DNA of 64,000 nt from Aurifilum marmelostoma (Eukaryota; Ascomycota; Sordariomycetes; Diaporthales; Cryphonectriaceae), in the NCBI GenBank assembly GCA_027559495.1, contig JAMXSV010000001.1, positions 558,001 through 622,000 of the forward strand, given 5' to 3'. Both the position numbers and the translations under genes were made by a program. This document shows positions 1 through 10,582 of the stretch, piece by piece (the first letter of the stretch is position 1; every line of letters begins with the position of its first letter). The notes below the pieces were generated by a model. The model was given only the letters and a program-made list of their open reading frames with translations. It made no database searches and was not told the DNA's origin.

Positions 1-607
1 AGCACACCTCTTTCCTCGCTCCAGTTTCCACCTTATCTTTATCGGCCCTGAGGCAATGGCCAACCGGGACGACGAGTTTCCCCCTCCCGGAGAGGACACC
101 AGGAAATCCATACGGCGCTGTAGTCGAGCGGCCTTGGCACAGCATGAAGATCAGCACGATTGTGGACTACTACCACAACATTCACCGGACCGGCTACTTT
201 TACCCATACGACCCCTACTTTGACTGCTTCGTCCTGTTCCACCCCGGTCTGGGCCACCCTGCCAGCTCGCATGAGTGGGCCGAGACGGTGCCGATGCTGC
301 TCGAGACCAAGGCACCTATCATCGTGACGGGCTACACGCAGTACGATATGGAGAGGGATATCGAGTGGGTCAACAAGACGGCTGCTGGCGAGTTCGACCT
401 CCTGATGAAGCCTGGCGAGAACATCTTCCGCAGCTTAAGGTGGGATCTGAACGACATGGACCCTCAGGATATCACTTGCGGCAACTGGGGTGCCTGGGCA
501 TTCCGCGGCAAGAGGTAGGTCTTTACCAGTATCCGAATCTGCTAAATGTGTGCAAATCACTGATTCAACTCCACAGGTACGAGACGACGAGGAAGGACGC
601 CGAGTAG
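1..607 (+). CDS. MSS51: MSS51-like mitochondrial COX1 translational activator, C-terminal part (5' partial, one frameshift)
   Basis: Only the C-terminal domain is inside the window. In yeast, Mss51 activates translation of the mitochondrial COX1 mRNA and couples it to cytochrome c oxidase assembly; that role is family knowledge. Visible here are FIGPEAMANRDDEF, then FHPGLGHPASSHEW and ETKAPIIVTGYTQYDMERDI, which I recognise from fungal MSS51-type proteins. The N-terminal MYND-type zinc finger would lie upstream of base 1. Exon 1 runs to 514; an intron at 515-576 (gtaggt...ccacag) is followed by a final exon encoding YETTRKDAE and a stop at 605-607. The reading frame changes near base 80: the upstream part (FIGPEAM...) is in frame 2 and the downstream part (ERTPGNPYG onward) in frame 3. 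One surplus base in the C5 run at 80-84 accounts for it. An ATG at 144 opens a shorter frame, but the upstream homology shows it is internal. Confidence 0.8.
515..576 (+). other. Intron in the MSS51-like gene
   Basis: 62 bp, donor gtaggt and acceptor ccacag. Without splicing the frame stops at once (TAG at 516). With splicing the protein gains ten residues before a stop at 605. Confidence 0.75.
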
Positions 608-1750
608 AGAGACGCACAGCCTGCCTTTCCAAAAAGAGATATCAAAGCGGCTATTCTACAGATTGCAGTTCATATTGTGTATGTATGTGTATATCATTGT
701 GACTGACAAAGTCGAGAATGTCCGTTGGTGCTGATGGAGGGCAGTACTGGGTGTATCCGACATTTCGAGGCATTCGGACCAGGTGACTGCTCCATGATGG
801 CCACGTGTTTGTTGTAGTATCAGGGCGGGCTCGTCATTACCACAGTTCCCGCCCGTGAGTCCGGGGGAGCTTTAGGCGAGACGACTGCTTAGAACTCTGC
901 CGAAAATTTGGTGTTTAAGAAGGCCGAGATTTTTTTTTTTGGGGGGATGGGAATGGGCTTTTTAACCGGAGGACCGGTGTTATGCTGTCCCCTGGCCGAA
1001 CTTCGTCGAGATAGTCATCCTGGGGCGCACCATGTCAGTTCAAGCAGACCTCAATATGATGTGTGAATGCGCGAGTCGGCCTTGAGCTTCTCGATCTTCT
1101 AGTGGCCCGAAGCTATTGGCTGTTGTAACCATCGAGCAGTATACGCTGCAACGATGGGAGTATTGGATAGTACCTAAGAAATCCAGACCGTAGAAGGAAT
1201 CTTGAATACTCTGATCCAAACATAGAGATATTACTATTCATGATACATGTTAAGACTAAGTGAGGTGTGGTGGCCTGGGTGAGTAAGAGTAATTCATGTG
1301 TACTAAGGACCTATAGTTTATACCACTGAAACCCTAACCCGTTGGTGAATGGGCGCTGTACAAGCCACTACAGTTTGCATCACGTCACCCAAAGATTCAG
1401 GTTCCTTCCCTTATGTACTCAAACCACAAGTTGTTCCTTCCTCATAGAACCACCACGATGCGATGATGATTATGTAATAGAGAAAGGGACTCTCGACAAT
1501 ATGAGCTGAATCCTGTCCAATGACACTATATGTGAATCACAGACGACTGGATCTCATCACCGGGTCTGGCAGAGTGGCAGAGTCATGTTGATGTGGTAAT
1601 CATTACGTGCCTGGGAACTAACTGAGCGTATGTGTATTAACTGTACCTGCCAAACGCCTCGTCCCGATAAATCCAGTGCCTCCTCATCTCGTCTGGACAC
1701 GATACAAACGCCAGTCCCTCACTCAAACCACCTCCACCATACACACCACC
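608..1750. other. Intergenic region between MSS51-like gene and THI6
   Basis: No coding region recognised. It should hold the MSS51 terminator and the THI6 promoter. Notable are a T10-G6 run near 931-946 and a telomere-like AAACCCTAACCC at 1329-1340, which could act as a telobox. I looked for a TPP riboswitch core here and did not find one. Confidence 0.6.
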
Positions 1751-3760
1751 ATGGCTTCTTCGTTGAACAGGACCCCTCCGGACAGGCCGGATTACAGACT
1801 CTACCTGGTCACAGACTCCACGCCTGCGATACTCGGCGCCAAGGACATCTGTGACGTCGTCGACCGCGCGATCCAAGGCGGCGTCACCATTGTGCAGTAC
1901 AGGGACAAGACAAGCGATACAGGCGTGCTCGTCTCGACTGCGAGGAGGCTCCTTGAGGTCACGAGGAGACATGGTATTCCATTGCTCATCAACGACAGGG
2001 TGGACGTAGCCCTCGCTGTAGGCTGCGAAGGGGTTCATCTGGGTCAGGATGATATGGGTGAGTCTCTTTGAGCGAGGGCCGTTAAGCTAGTTTCTTTCTG
2101 GGCCAGATACTTATTGCAAGCATACCAGACATCTCCACAGCAAGGAAGATCCTCGGTGAGGACAAGATCATCGGCATCACAGCCAACACAGTCGCAGAGG
2201 CTGTGACTGCCTGCGAGCAGGGAGCCGACTATCTTGGTATCGGGACGATATTTTCGACCCAGACGTAAGTTCTAGCCCCCGAGAACCGTGTATCTGCCAG
2301 CTACACACATGAACACACAAAGACGGAGACGGAGACGGAGACGAAAATTCTTCACCAGCAGCAGGCTGATGCTGCAGCAACAGCAAGAAGGATACAAAAT
2401 CCGTGATTGGGCCCGAGGGACTTAGGCACACCCTCCAAGTGCTCAACGAGAAGGGCTTTCGGGACATACCCACTGTCTGCATCGGTGGCATCAACGCCTC
2501 CAATGTCATACAGGTCATGTTCCGGGGTAGTCCAGACGTCAATCCCGTGGACGGTGTCGCGGTCGTCAGCGCCATCATGGCTGCCGAGGACCCACGCGCA
2601 GCGTCTCAGCAGCTCCTAGAGCTCGTGCGGGAGAGTGAAAGGATCAACAAGGTGCCACAGCCCAAACAAACGGAGACAAAGGCACATCTCTTGGGAATGG
2701 TTCCCAGGGTCATCAAAACTATTCATGACTTGAAGCCACTGTCTCACAACATGACAAACCTGGTGAGCAAGGAATCCCCACAGAGAACTACACAGAGAGG
2801 TTTCCCAATCATCTTGAATGAGGAAGTCCTGACAGTTCCTGCCTCTCCAGGTCGTCCAAAACTTTGCAGCAAACGTGGCCTTGTCAATAGGCGCCTCTCC
2901 AATTATGGCAAACTACGGCGAGGAGGCGGCTGATCTGGCCAAGCTGGGAGGTGCCCTAGTCATCAACATGGGCACCGTGACGCCAGAAGGGCTGGAGAAC
3001 TACAAGAAAGCCATCCGGGCGTACAATGCCGCCCGGCGGCCGATAGTCTTTGATCCAGTCGGGTGAGCCAACCTCTTTCCTTTCCTTTTCTTGTTTACTC
3101 CTCTTCTCCCTTGCCTGCTCGAGGCTTCACATGATAGCTCACACGAAATCCCCCCCTTGTCACTATTTTAGTGCTGGTGCAACAGCTGTACGGAGAGCGG
3201 CAGTCAAAGGTATCCTGGCTGCCGGCTACATAGACGTGATCAAAGGCAATGAGAGCGAGATCAAGACCATCTGGTATGGCGGCGGCGGCGGCGGAGGAGG
3301 AGGAGGAGGAGGAGAGAGCCAGCGCGGCGTAGATAGCAGCAGCACGCTGTCGCAAGAGGAAAAGACTGCCCTCGTCCAACAGCTCGCCGTGCGCGAAAAG
3401 GCCTTTGTCGTGATGACGGGCAAAACGGACCTCGTCAGTGACGGTTTGAGGACGGTCGTCATCGAAAACGGCCACGAGTACCTGGGCATGGTCACGGGAA
3501 CGGGGTGCACACTCGGAACGACCATCTCTGCGGCGGTTGCTGCTTGGAACGAAGGAGATCGACTGGCAGCCATCGTGGCGGGGATCCTACTGTTTGAGAT
3601 TGCAGCTGAGGAGGCGGCGAGGAAGAGCAGCGTGCAGGGTCCGGGAACGTTTGTGCCGGCCTTTCTGGATTCGCTATATAGGCTCCGGATGAGGATTGTC
3701 GAAGGGGATTTCGCATGGCTCAACCTAGCGAAGGTCACCATGTTGGGCCCGGCAGCGTAA
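1751..3760 (+). CDS. THI6: Bifunctional thiamine-phosphate synthase / hydroxyethylthiazole kinase
   Basis: Joins the pyrimidine and thiazole halves of thiamine: the N-terminal ThiE domain condenses HMP-PP with HET-P to thiamine phosphate, and the C-terminal ThiM domain phosphorylates hydroxyethylthiazole. Five exons: 1751-2057, 2129-2264, 2384-2762, 2851-3062, 3172-3760 (540 aa). ThiE signatures are LYLVTDS, QYRDK, LINDRVDVAL, VHLGQDD and GIGTIF. ThiM signatures are NMTNLV, GASPIMAN, FDPVGAGAT, KGNESEI and TGTGCTLG, the last near residue 454 carrying the expected catalytic cysteine. All junctions are GT-AG and keep the frame across both domains. The ATG at 1751 sits in a good context (caccATGG); an upstream in-frame ATG at 1676 is less likely. 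Odd feature: about a dozen consecutive glycines (about residues 381-393) encoded by GGC/GGA repeats in a surface region of the kinase domain. Confidence 0.93.
3274..3315 (+). repeat. GGC/GGA trinucleotide repeat encoding polyglycine in THI6
   Basis: Near-perfect GGN triplets giving about twelve glycines in a row, placed just after the KGNESEI motif of the ThiM domain. In-frame length change is expected to be tolerated if this is a loop. Confidence 0.85.
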
Positions 3761-4058
3761 CTATGGTAGACTAGATTGAGCATTGACAAGATTTTTCTGG
3801 AGTAAAAGAGGATTGAGTGCCACTGGCAGAACATTGAATGCGTCGATCCTGAAATATCTGAGACCATACAGTAACCGGTTCGTGCCTCGTTCTCCGGGCC
3901 GTGCATCACGATCCGGGGCCGGCTCGGCTTTGGAACCCCGCGGCGGAACGGGTCCTCTTCACTCGTCCCCCGCTCCTCTCCTCGCAACCCTTCCCTTCCA
4001 GGATTCATCCTTCCTCCTCTGGTCTTCGTCGCCCGATACAATTGATTCGCCGACTGCT

Positions 4059-5190
4059 ATGAACGGAGTCTTGCTGAGCTCGCCTAGGAACATCATTAGA
4101 GACTCAAGTCGTCCCCTGTGCCAACGAACCCTCCCAACCTTTGCCCCTACTCGTCTCAACAACAACAGCATCCTCCTCACCAACCATCACCCTCGTCGGA
4201 CTTTCTCTTCCCCCACCATCATGACGGACGCTTCAGCTCCCAGGCGGCGCCTACGTGAGTTGTCTCTGAGTCCCACGACACATCCACCTCATCACTTTGT
4301 CTTGTTCACTGACATGATACAAAATGGTACACACAGACAACTCTGCCATCTTGTCAGTTTCCTCTGATCAACTCGTCCAGCTCACCTGTCCAGTTCTAGA
4401 TTCACTTCAACATGATTTACTTACCTTCACCACCTCCACAGCGTCTGTGATATTCAAGAGAAATTCCGCCCCGCCATCCACGAATTCGACAAGGTGTAAG
4501 TCCCTCCTCATATTTACCCCCCCCCCCCGCGGGGCCTTCTTGCTCCAAGCTGCATGAATTTACTTAACCTCCCCCCCCCCCTCTCCTCCCAAATGACCAA
4601 AGCCATAAACATTAAACAAATAAATCCCCAGCGTCCGCACAGCAAACAAAGTCCTCCGCGCCGCCACAGCCCTCAACATCCCAACCTACTTCACCACCCA
4701 GAACCAAGCCCGCCTAGGCCCCGTAGTATCCGACCTCCACCCCCACCAGACAGCCCCCAACTGCCGCGTCCCGGACGCCGACAAGACCCTCTTCAGCATG
4801 TGGATCCCAGCCCTGACCGACCAGCTCGCGCCACCGACCCCGTCCACCGGCGGCGGCGGCGACAGGCCCGACGTCGTCCTCGTCGGCATCGAATCCCACA
4901 TCTGCATCACCCAGACGGCCCTCGACGCCCTCGCCGCGGGCCACAGGGTCTACGTCCTCGCCGACGGCGTGAGCAGCTGCAACAGGGAGGAGGTGCCCCT
5001 CGCCCTCGCCCGGCTGCGCGCCGAGGGCGCCACCGTCACCACGAGCGAGAGCTGGCTGTATGAGGTCGTCGGGGACGCGGGCCTGCCCGAGTTCAAGCAG
5101 CTGATCGGGATCGTCAAGGACTCCATGGGGGATACTCGGACCGCGCTGCAGGCGTTGGTGCCTTTGCCTTCTGGGGGCTCCAAGATCTGA
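4059..5190 (+). CDS. Isochorismatase-fold cysteine hydrolase (ISOC1/2 type), possibly dual-targeted
   Basis: Member of the isochorismatase-like hydrolase family; the substrate is not predictable from sequence. Exons: 4059-4254, 4337-4352 (only 16 nt), 4442-4495, 4632-5190, giving 274 aa from the ATG at 4059 or 220 aa from the ATG at 4221. Catalytic residues of the family are present: Asp in VCDIQEKF, Lys in ADKTLF and Cys in GIESHICITQT, in the order D-K-C. The sequence between the two ATGs is rich in Arg and Ser, lacks acidic residues except one Asp, and ends RRTFSS, which looks like a mitochondrial presequence with a cleavage motif. The protein beginning MTDASAPRRR at 4221 would be cytosolic. 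ATG 4221 has a good context (catcATGac). Which start dominates is not settled by the sequence. Confidence 0.88.
4337..4352 (+). other. 16-nt internal microexon of the isochorismatase gene
   Basis: Between acacag at 4331-4336 and gtcagt at 4353. It supplies residues H-N-S-A-I and part of F, joining the N-terminus to FVCDIQEKF in frame. Leaving it out breaks the frame (16 is not a multiple of 3). Confidence 0.8.
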
Positions 5191-5744
5191 AAAGGTCAAG
5201 GGAGAGGGCGACTTTGGGACCATGGCGCTGGATGTGGTTCCTCTTAAGTTGCTCATGTGTCTGTCTGTCTGTCTTCAATACTTAAGTGAGCATGCCGTGC
5301 GAGGCTTGTTGAATGAGAAATGAGATTTGTCAGTGCCCATGACAAGAAGAACAAACAAACCTCCCACACGATACATCACAAGCACAGGTTTTTAATTCTG
5401 TTTCATTAAGATTTTCTGCTTTATTTTCTGTCTCTCTGGGACCAAAAAAATCTATTCAAGGCCTGCCTTTCGGCGCTGGCACTTGAAGGGGTCGGTCTGA
5501 AGGGCAAGAAAACGAAAAAGAATGGGACAACACAGGTATAGGTAGCGCTCTCGTACATGCGTGCCGTCAAGCGAGACTGATTGATTCTCATCTTGCGCGG
5601 CACGGCCCTCATGTCAACAACAGCATTAGGTATGGCCCATTCAGCGGCTTAATCATACAGAGCTCTCCCCCCCCCCCTCCACCTTCTCCTTCCTTTCTCT
5701 TCTCCCCCTTCTCTTCTCACTCTTGGGACGGCAGTCAAGGGAGG
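5191..5744. other. Convergent 3' intergenic region
   Basis: Lies between the 3' ends of the isochorismatase and the retropepsin-like gene. It holds a short (TGTC)n run near 5257-5272 and a C10 run near 5668. No gene seen. Confidence 0.6.
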
Positions 5745-7770
5745 CTAGGCGGTCGTAGCTGGTGTCTTTGGCTTTCCAGCCGTAGGGTCCAGAGCCTTAC
5801 CACCGCCGTTCGCGGGTGTCATCCAGGAGAAGGCCGAGGCGCCTCCGATAGGGTTGGACCGCGTTGCAGGTGCTGCTGCCTTGGTGGCCTTGGGGTCCAC
5901 CGCAGCAGGTGGCGCTGTCGGTCCTGGTGTTGCGAGGCTGACGCTGCGCCTCACGTTCTCCCAGCGCACAGCCGGTGGCGGGGTTGCAGAGCCTCCATCA
6001 TTGGGGTCCAGCACAGAGGCCGCGCCCTGGCTCTTTCGTCGAAGCTCCCCGCTCGGTCTCGACGGTGGAGACTGGTCATACGTCGTTCCAGGTCGGGCCG
6101 ATGAGGACAGGGACGCTGATTTTTGGGGCTTCAAGATCTTCATGCTCCGTCCGCCTCGGCCACCAGCAGCTGGCTGGTACCCGCTCAGGCCATTCTCACG
6201 CTGAACAGGATCACTACCAGCGGTGGCTCCCTGTCTCCACGATCCCCAGATCCCAGCGGCGGAGTCGCGCCGCTTCTCCTCAGACTGACCCGCGTTCTCC
6301 TTGCCAGCGCTGCTGCTGTCTGCCACGCTCGGGGCTGTATCCCTCTGCTGTCGATCGCTGCCGCTGTCCGATGGTAGGCTGGTGCTCATGCTCTTGCCAG
6401 GGTAGCCTGACTGCGTGGTCATGGGAGAGAACGGAGAATGCATATCAGATGTCTCGGGCTCAGACTGCGGTACGCTGGCTTCTGCTGACTCTGGCGCTCG
6501 CACCGTCGCAGCCTGGGCTCGCGAGTCACCAGACACAAACTCGGGCGCGCTGGCGTTCAGCTTCGGCTTCTCCGGCACAACATTCACGGTCGTGATGTGC
6601 TTGTAGGTGGACTCATCCTCGGGCCTCACAAAGGGAACGGAGAGCCTATCACGATCATCTCCGTTTCCAAAGAGGGACATGCGGTTCTGCGACAAGAGCA
6701 GATCGGCACTGTACGTGCGCAGGGTGTCACTGCCAATGAAGATGCGGATTTCCTTCCGGTTCTCACTTCCTTCAGCCTGCTCTGCCCCAGTAACCTCAAA
6801 ATCGACATTGATATAAGGCACCTGCTGAGACGAGATGGATCGGGAGTGCGGCTGTGAGACGGTAGCCTCTGCAAAGTAGACGGGCAAGTCGATGCGCATG
6901 ACTCCGCTGCTGTTCCTGTGACATTCCTGCGAGAGCCCCAGGTCCTTGAGGACCGAGTAGTCCACAGTCGACCTCTGCGAGCCACTACACACAACAGCAT
7001 ACAGGAGCGTGTCGTGGGAGTACTGTGTAGTGAGCCAGCACCGGACAATCGATGGAAACGAGCCAAGGAACATCAGCCCTGGAGGGGGTCCGGCGATGTC
7101 CATCATGGATGAGTCCTCATCGTCGTCCCGAGTGCCCAGAAGCAGGTCCAGGCCGAGGCTGCTGGTTCGACCAGACGCCACGGAGTGGAATGAATGTACC
7201 GAGTGGCCTGCCGAGCTGTGTCTCCCGTCTGATTTGTGCGAATAGCTCCGTTCCATCAGGGACGGGCCACCCAGGCCACTCGAGGGTCTCGTGGGAGCAA
7301 TCTCTCCGGTCTGCCGCCCAGCCTGGCCCCAGTTCGAACCGTGAAGAGTTGTCTCGTCGAACCGAACACTGTTGGCCCTGGATGCGGCACCTCGCCGGGT
7401 CGGCTCCTCGTCAGCGTCGAGGTGGAGTGAGCCTATGAGGTTTTGGCTCTGCTCGTCGTCGAATTCGTCAAAGACCTGGTTGTTTGGCATCTGTACCGGC
7501 CCTAGAAAAAGGTCAGTCAGACGCCATGTGGAGGAGGAGAGGAAGAACAACAGAACGGCGTCTAGCGGCTTACCATGTTGAGGGGTCCCCCCCTAGGGCG
7601 CTGGGGAATGGGGAGGGATTCCACACGGACTTGATGGCAGCATCCTCCGTCTGGCGCCTCTCGAGTCGCATCAGTCGCTCGGCATGGTTGGCCTGGACGA
7701 ACTGAACCTGCTTCACTTCCATCTGGACATTGTGGAGGTCTTGGTGGAGGGGCGTGAGACGAGGATCCAT
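5745..7770 (-). CDS. Conserved fungal protein with a retropepsin-like (aspartic-protease fold) domain; one frameshift
   Basis: Function unknown. Two exons, 7770-7574 and 7501-5745, with an intron at 7502-7573. The N-terminus (MDPRLTPLHQDLHNVQMEV...) reads as a coiled coil with regular Leu/Val/Met spacing. A Ser-rich stretch follows (ASRANSVRFDE, SHKSDGRHSSAGHSVHS). The middle shows the layout of a retropepsin-like fold: LLYAVVCSGSQRSTVDYSVLK followed by DLGL in the place of the D-S/T-G active loop, then IFIGSDTLRTYSADLLL in the place of the usual L-G-x-D-x-L second segment. The catalytic Asp position is Cys (CSG), so protease activity is doubtful. The C-terminal third is Ser/Pro/Gly-rich and probably disordered. 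The exons join in frame only if one base is removed from the C7 run at 7587-7593, giving LGGTPQHGPVQ across the junction. I chose ATG 7770 because the coiled coil starts there; the frame is open a little further upstream. Confidence 0.7.
7502..7573 (-). other. Intron in the retropepsin-like gene
   Basis: 72 bp, donor gtaagc, pyrimidine-rich end tttttctag. It splices the coiled-coil exon to the long exon starting GGCCGGTACAG. Confidence 0.75.
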
Positions 7771-9529
7771 GCCAAGGGGGCGAGCATCGATCAGAAACAA
7801 GAACTTCGGATGGAATGTCGTCCGACACGGGAGAATAGAGGCGAGGAAGAGAAGGGCTACCAGGTGCGCATACACACACGGCCAGTGCAGATTCTCACGG
7901 GAAGCGAGGCCAGGGGAGGAGGAACCGGATGTGGACGAGGAACTGAACGGCTGGTGTTGGAGTTCACGCTGGGGGGCTCTACCATGTGGTCTGCTTGTCT
8001 CTGTCTCTGTGGATGCTGCCAGCCCTCGGGATCGCCCTGTTTCTGTTTCTTTTCGCAGGTCCTGACCTTCGAGTTTATGATCAGATCACGAGTCCGCCCG
8101 CTCCCACATCGCACGCAAAAGACCGTAGAGGCCTTCCCTGCAGTGCCACCTGCCCCTTGTTCTGCCTGTACTGCCTGCCTTGTCCCTGTCTGTATGTTCC
8201 GGTATGTTCACGATTCGAGAAGGTTTGGGAGAGGGAGGGGGCGAGTCCAGGCAGTGGTTTCGAGGATCGAACGGCACCGAACGAGTGATAGGAGGGCAAG
8301 ATGCTCGAGGACAGACGCGGTCGCTTGGGAAGGGCGGAGGCTCGTGGCAGTACTTCGCGAAAGGCCCTGGTACTCTTGGTGTTGTGTGGCCGGGCTGCCA
8401 CGAGGCTGCGTGTGTTCTATTCACGGCAGGACGAGCTGACAGTCAGCTTTGGCGATGCTCCTTCAGAATTATGCCCCCAACCACTTCTGGATGTTTCTAG
8501 CAGGACGAATGCCAGTCCGGGTTGAGAAGAGTATTTTACAGATATCTAGACAAGAAGAAGGAAGGGGACAAGGAGAAGGAGGCAGGGAGAGAGAGAGAGA
8601 GAGGAGAGAAGATGGAAAGACAGAGAAGGAACAAGAAGAAGGAAAAATGGCTATGAATGGACAGATGACGAGGAGCTTCGTTCGCCCTTGAGGAATGTGT
8701 GGACTCGGTGACGGAGTATTAGCGGGCTGGGTTCGGTAACTGTGTCGAGGGCCGCTGGAGACTGGAATTCCAGGGTCAGGGACAAGGCTCCAGGGAGTGA
8801 GCTGTCGAGGGCGTGAGAGGGTCGTGTTCGTTTCTCGTGGACGTTATCTTGTTTGTTATTGTTGTTATTGTTGTTGTTGGTGTTTGAGGAGGAGTGGAGG
8901 AGGAAGAATTGAGACAAGGCAGCAGTTTGGGCGTAAGTGGGATGGATGGATTGACCTTTGGGTGGCTTTGAAGATGCAAGAAGAGGCGAGGCCTGGGCTT
9001 GGCCGCTGAGGAGCCAGCCGGTGGTGGTACTTGGTAGTAATTATTACTACGGGGATCCCGGCTCGACGCTGCAGTGAGTGACGACAGCGGGAAGGCCATG
9101 AGCCCGCAGCCGTTGAAGCAGAGCAGGAGCAATGCACAGCCGCGTCTTAGGTAAGCCACTCCCATGCCTGCACGCATCTTGTACCATAATGAGGACTCCT
9201 GTGACTCAACCCATCACACACATATGGTCAACATGTATAGTGGGGAATCGAGGATCCCTCAAGTTTTGGGGAAATAGTCTAGATTGCCTGTCTCAACCAG
9301 GTTTTCAGAAGAGATATGTTACGATACTTACTGTATGTATACTATAGAAGATTCTATCGAGGTTCCATCCAAAGCCCCTCGTCGTATGCTGGGTTGCATC
9401 CCTCTCTAAACGAATTGAGTCTTGTGCTCAGGTATTTTATCCAATTATACCCAGAAACCGTCTCGCTCATCGAACCAAGTCTATATCCGTAAATCTGCGC
9501 CGCCCACCCCCTCTCCCTCCTCTTCTTCT
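7771..9529. other. Intergenic region upstream of the retropepsin-like gene
   Basis: 1.76 kb without a recognisable gene. It contains a polypurine GA-rich block at about 8560-8650 and a TTG/TTA repeat block near 8848-8880. It should include the promoter and perhaps a long leader for the gene on the minus strand, and the 3' flank of IAH1. Confidence 0.55.
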
Positions 9530-10582
9530 TTACTTCTCCTCCCAGGGCGCCGACCTCCACTCGGGAAAAATATAGCCCTCAGGCCCCTCGTTAGGGAATC
9601 TAGGCTGGATTTCCGGCTCGACGAGCCCCCAGAGCACCTTGTACGCCTCTCCGCTCAGGTGCAGCCCGTCCGGGAGCAGGTGCTCCAGGTAGCCCCGCCG
9701 CGCTCCCTCAAGCGAGCCCAGTGGGGGCTGGCTGACATCCCAGCCGGGCGTGCTCGCCGTAGCCTTGTCCATGAGGGCCTTCTGCAGGTCGAGCAGTACT
9801 GTTCCGGGCACCGAGGCGGCCACATCACGCGCGGCCTGGGAGTACGAGGCGCTGCGGGCCGTCTCCCGGAGCGTATGGCCGTACTTGGGCGTGTCGAGCT
9901 CTGTAGTGCGGATCTCGTCCAGGGGCGGAGGCGTAACGAGCAGGACCTTGGGCTTGTGGGCCGTGATGTTGGGGTGGGTGATGATGCGGTGCAGGTTGGT
10001 CTTGTACTGCTCGATGGGAAGGCCCTGATTCTCCACCTCTTGTGGCAGTGCGGCGTCGTTGGCGCCGAGCAGGACAATCTAGGTTTGTGGCTGTCAGCAG
10101 GGGCGGTGGGCTCGGCGACAAAGCGGTATTTTGTTCCGAGAGAGGGGGGACCTACGAGATACTTGAGCTGCGGGCTACCAGCCGCAGGCTTCGGGAAAAT
10201 CTGCTCCAGGATCCTCAGCGCCTGCGAGGTGTTGTATCCCGAGAAACCCCTATTGACTACATCGTACCGGCGTAAACAGTCTACAAGTTCATCAGTGAGT
10301 CACTATGGACAATACTGCAACAGCCACCTGTGATGATGAGGGGATTGTATAGGACTACACCCACGCTTCTGCAGCGCCGCGTAGAAAGAGAAGCCATCCT
10401 GCGCATCCACGCAACCCTCGAACAGGGAGTCGCCAAAGAGAACGACTTGTGGGTAGGATGTCTGGAAGAGAAATATCGATGAGCTTACATCCCAGAAGAA
10501 ACCACCAATGTCTGCTTATTGTATGTTTTGTATGTATGCACATGTGTGTGTGTGTGTGTGTGTGCATGATACTCACTGCCAT
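9530..10582 (-). CDS. IAH1: Isoamyl acetate-hydrolysing esterase, SGNH/GDSL family
   Basis: SGNH hydrolase resembling yeast Iah1, which cleaves acetate esters such as isoamyl acetate. Exons on the minus strand: 10582-10577 (6 nt), 10461-10365, 10280-10156, 10078-9530; 258 aa. All four SGNH blocks are visible: block I FGDSLFEG with the nucleophile Ser near residue 14, block II NRGFSGYNT (Gly), block III GANDA near residue 81 (Asn) and block V DGLHLS near residues 213-217 (Asp and His of the triad). Each junction was chosen because it preserves these blocks in frame. The first coding exon holds only ATG GCA (Met-Ala) before gtgagt, and a (TG)n tract lies inside that first intron. No signal peptide is seen, so a cytosolic enzyme is expected. 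The neighbours share no obvious pathway. Confidence 0.9.
10546..10565 (+). repeat. (TG)n microsatellite in IAH1 intron 1
   Basis: About ten TG dinucleotides within the first intron, close to the donor side on the coding strand. Likely polymorphic in length. Confidence 0.8.

Noticed and set aside
1321..2130. Possible TPP riboswitch controlling THI6
   Set aside because: Fungal thiamine genes can carry TPP riboswitches in leader introns, but I found no CUGAGA-type core with its paired sensor helix in the leader or first intron.
3226..4041. 271-codon antisense open frame over THI6
   Set aside because: Overlaps well-supported THI6 exons and its polyproline run is just the reverse of the polyglycine repeat.
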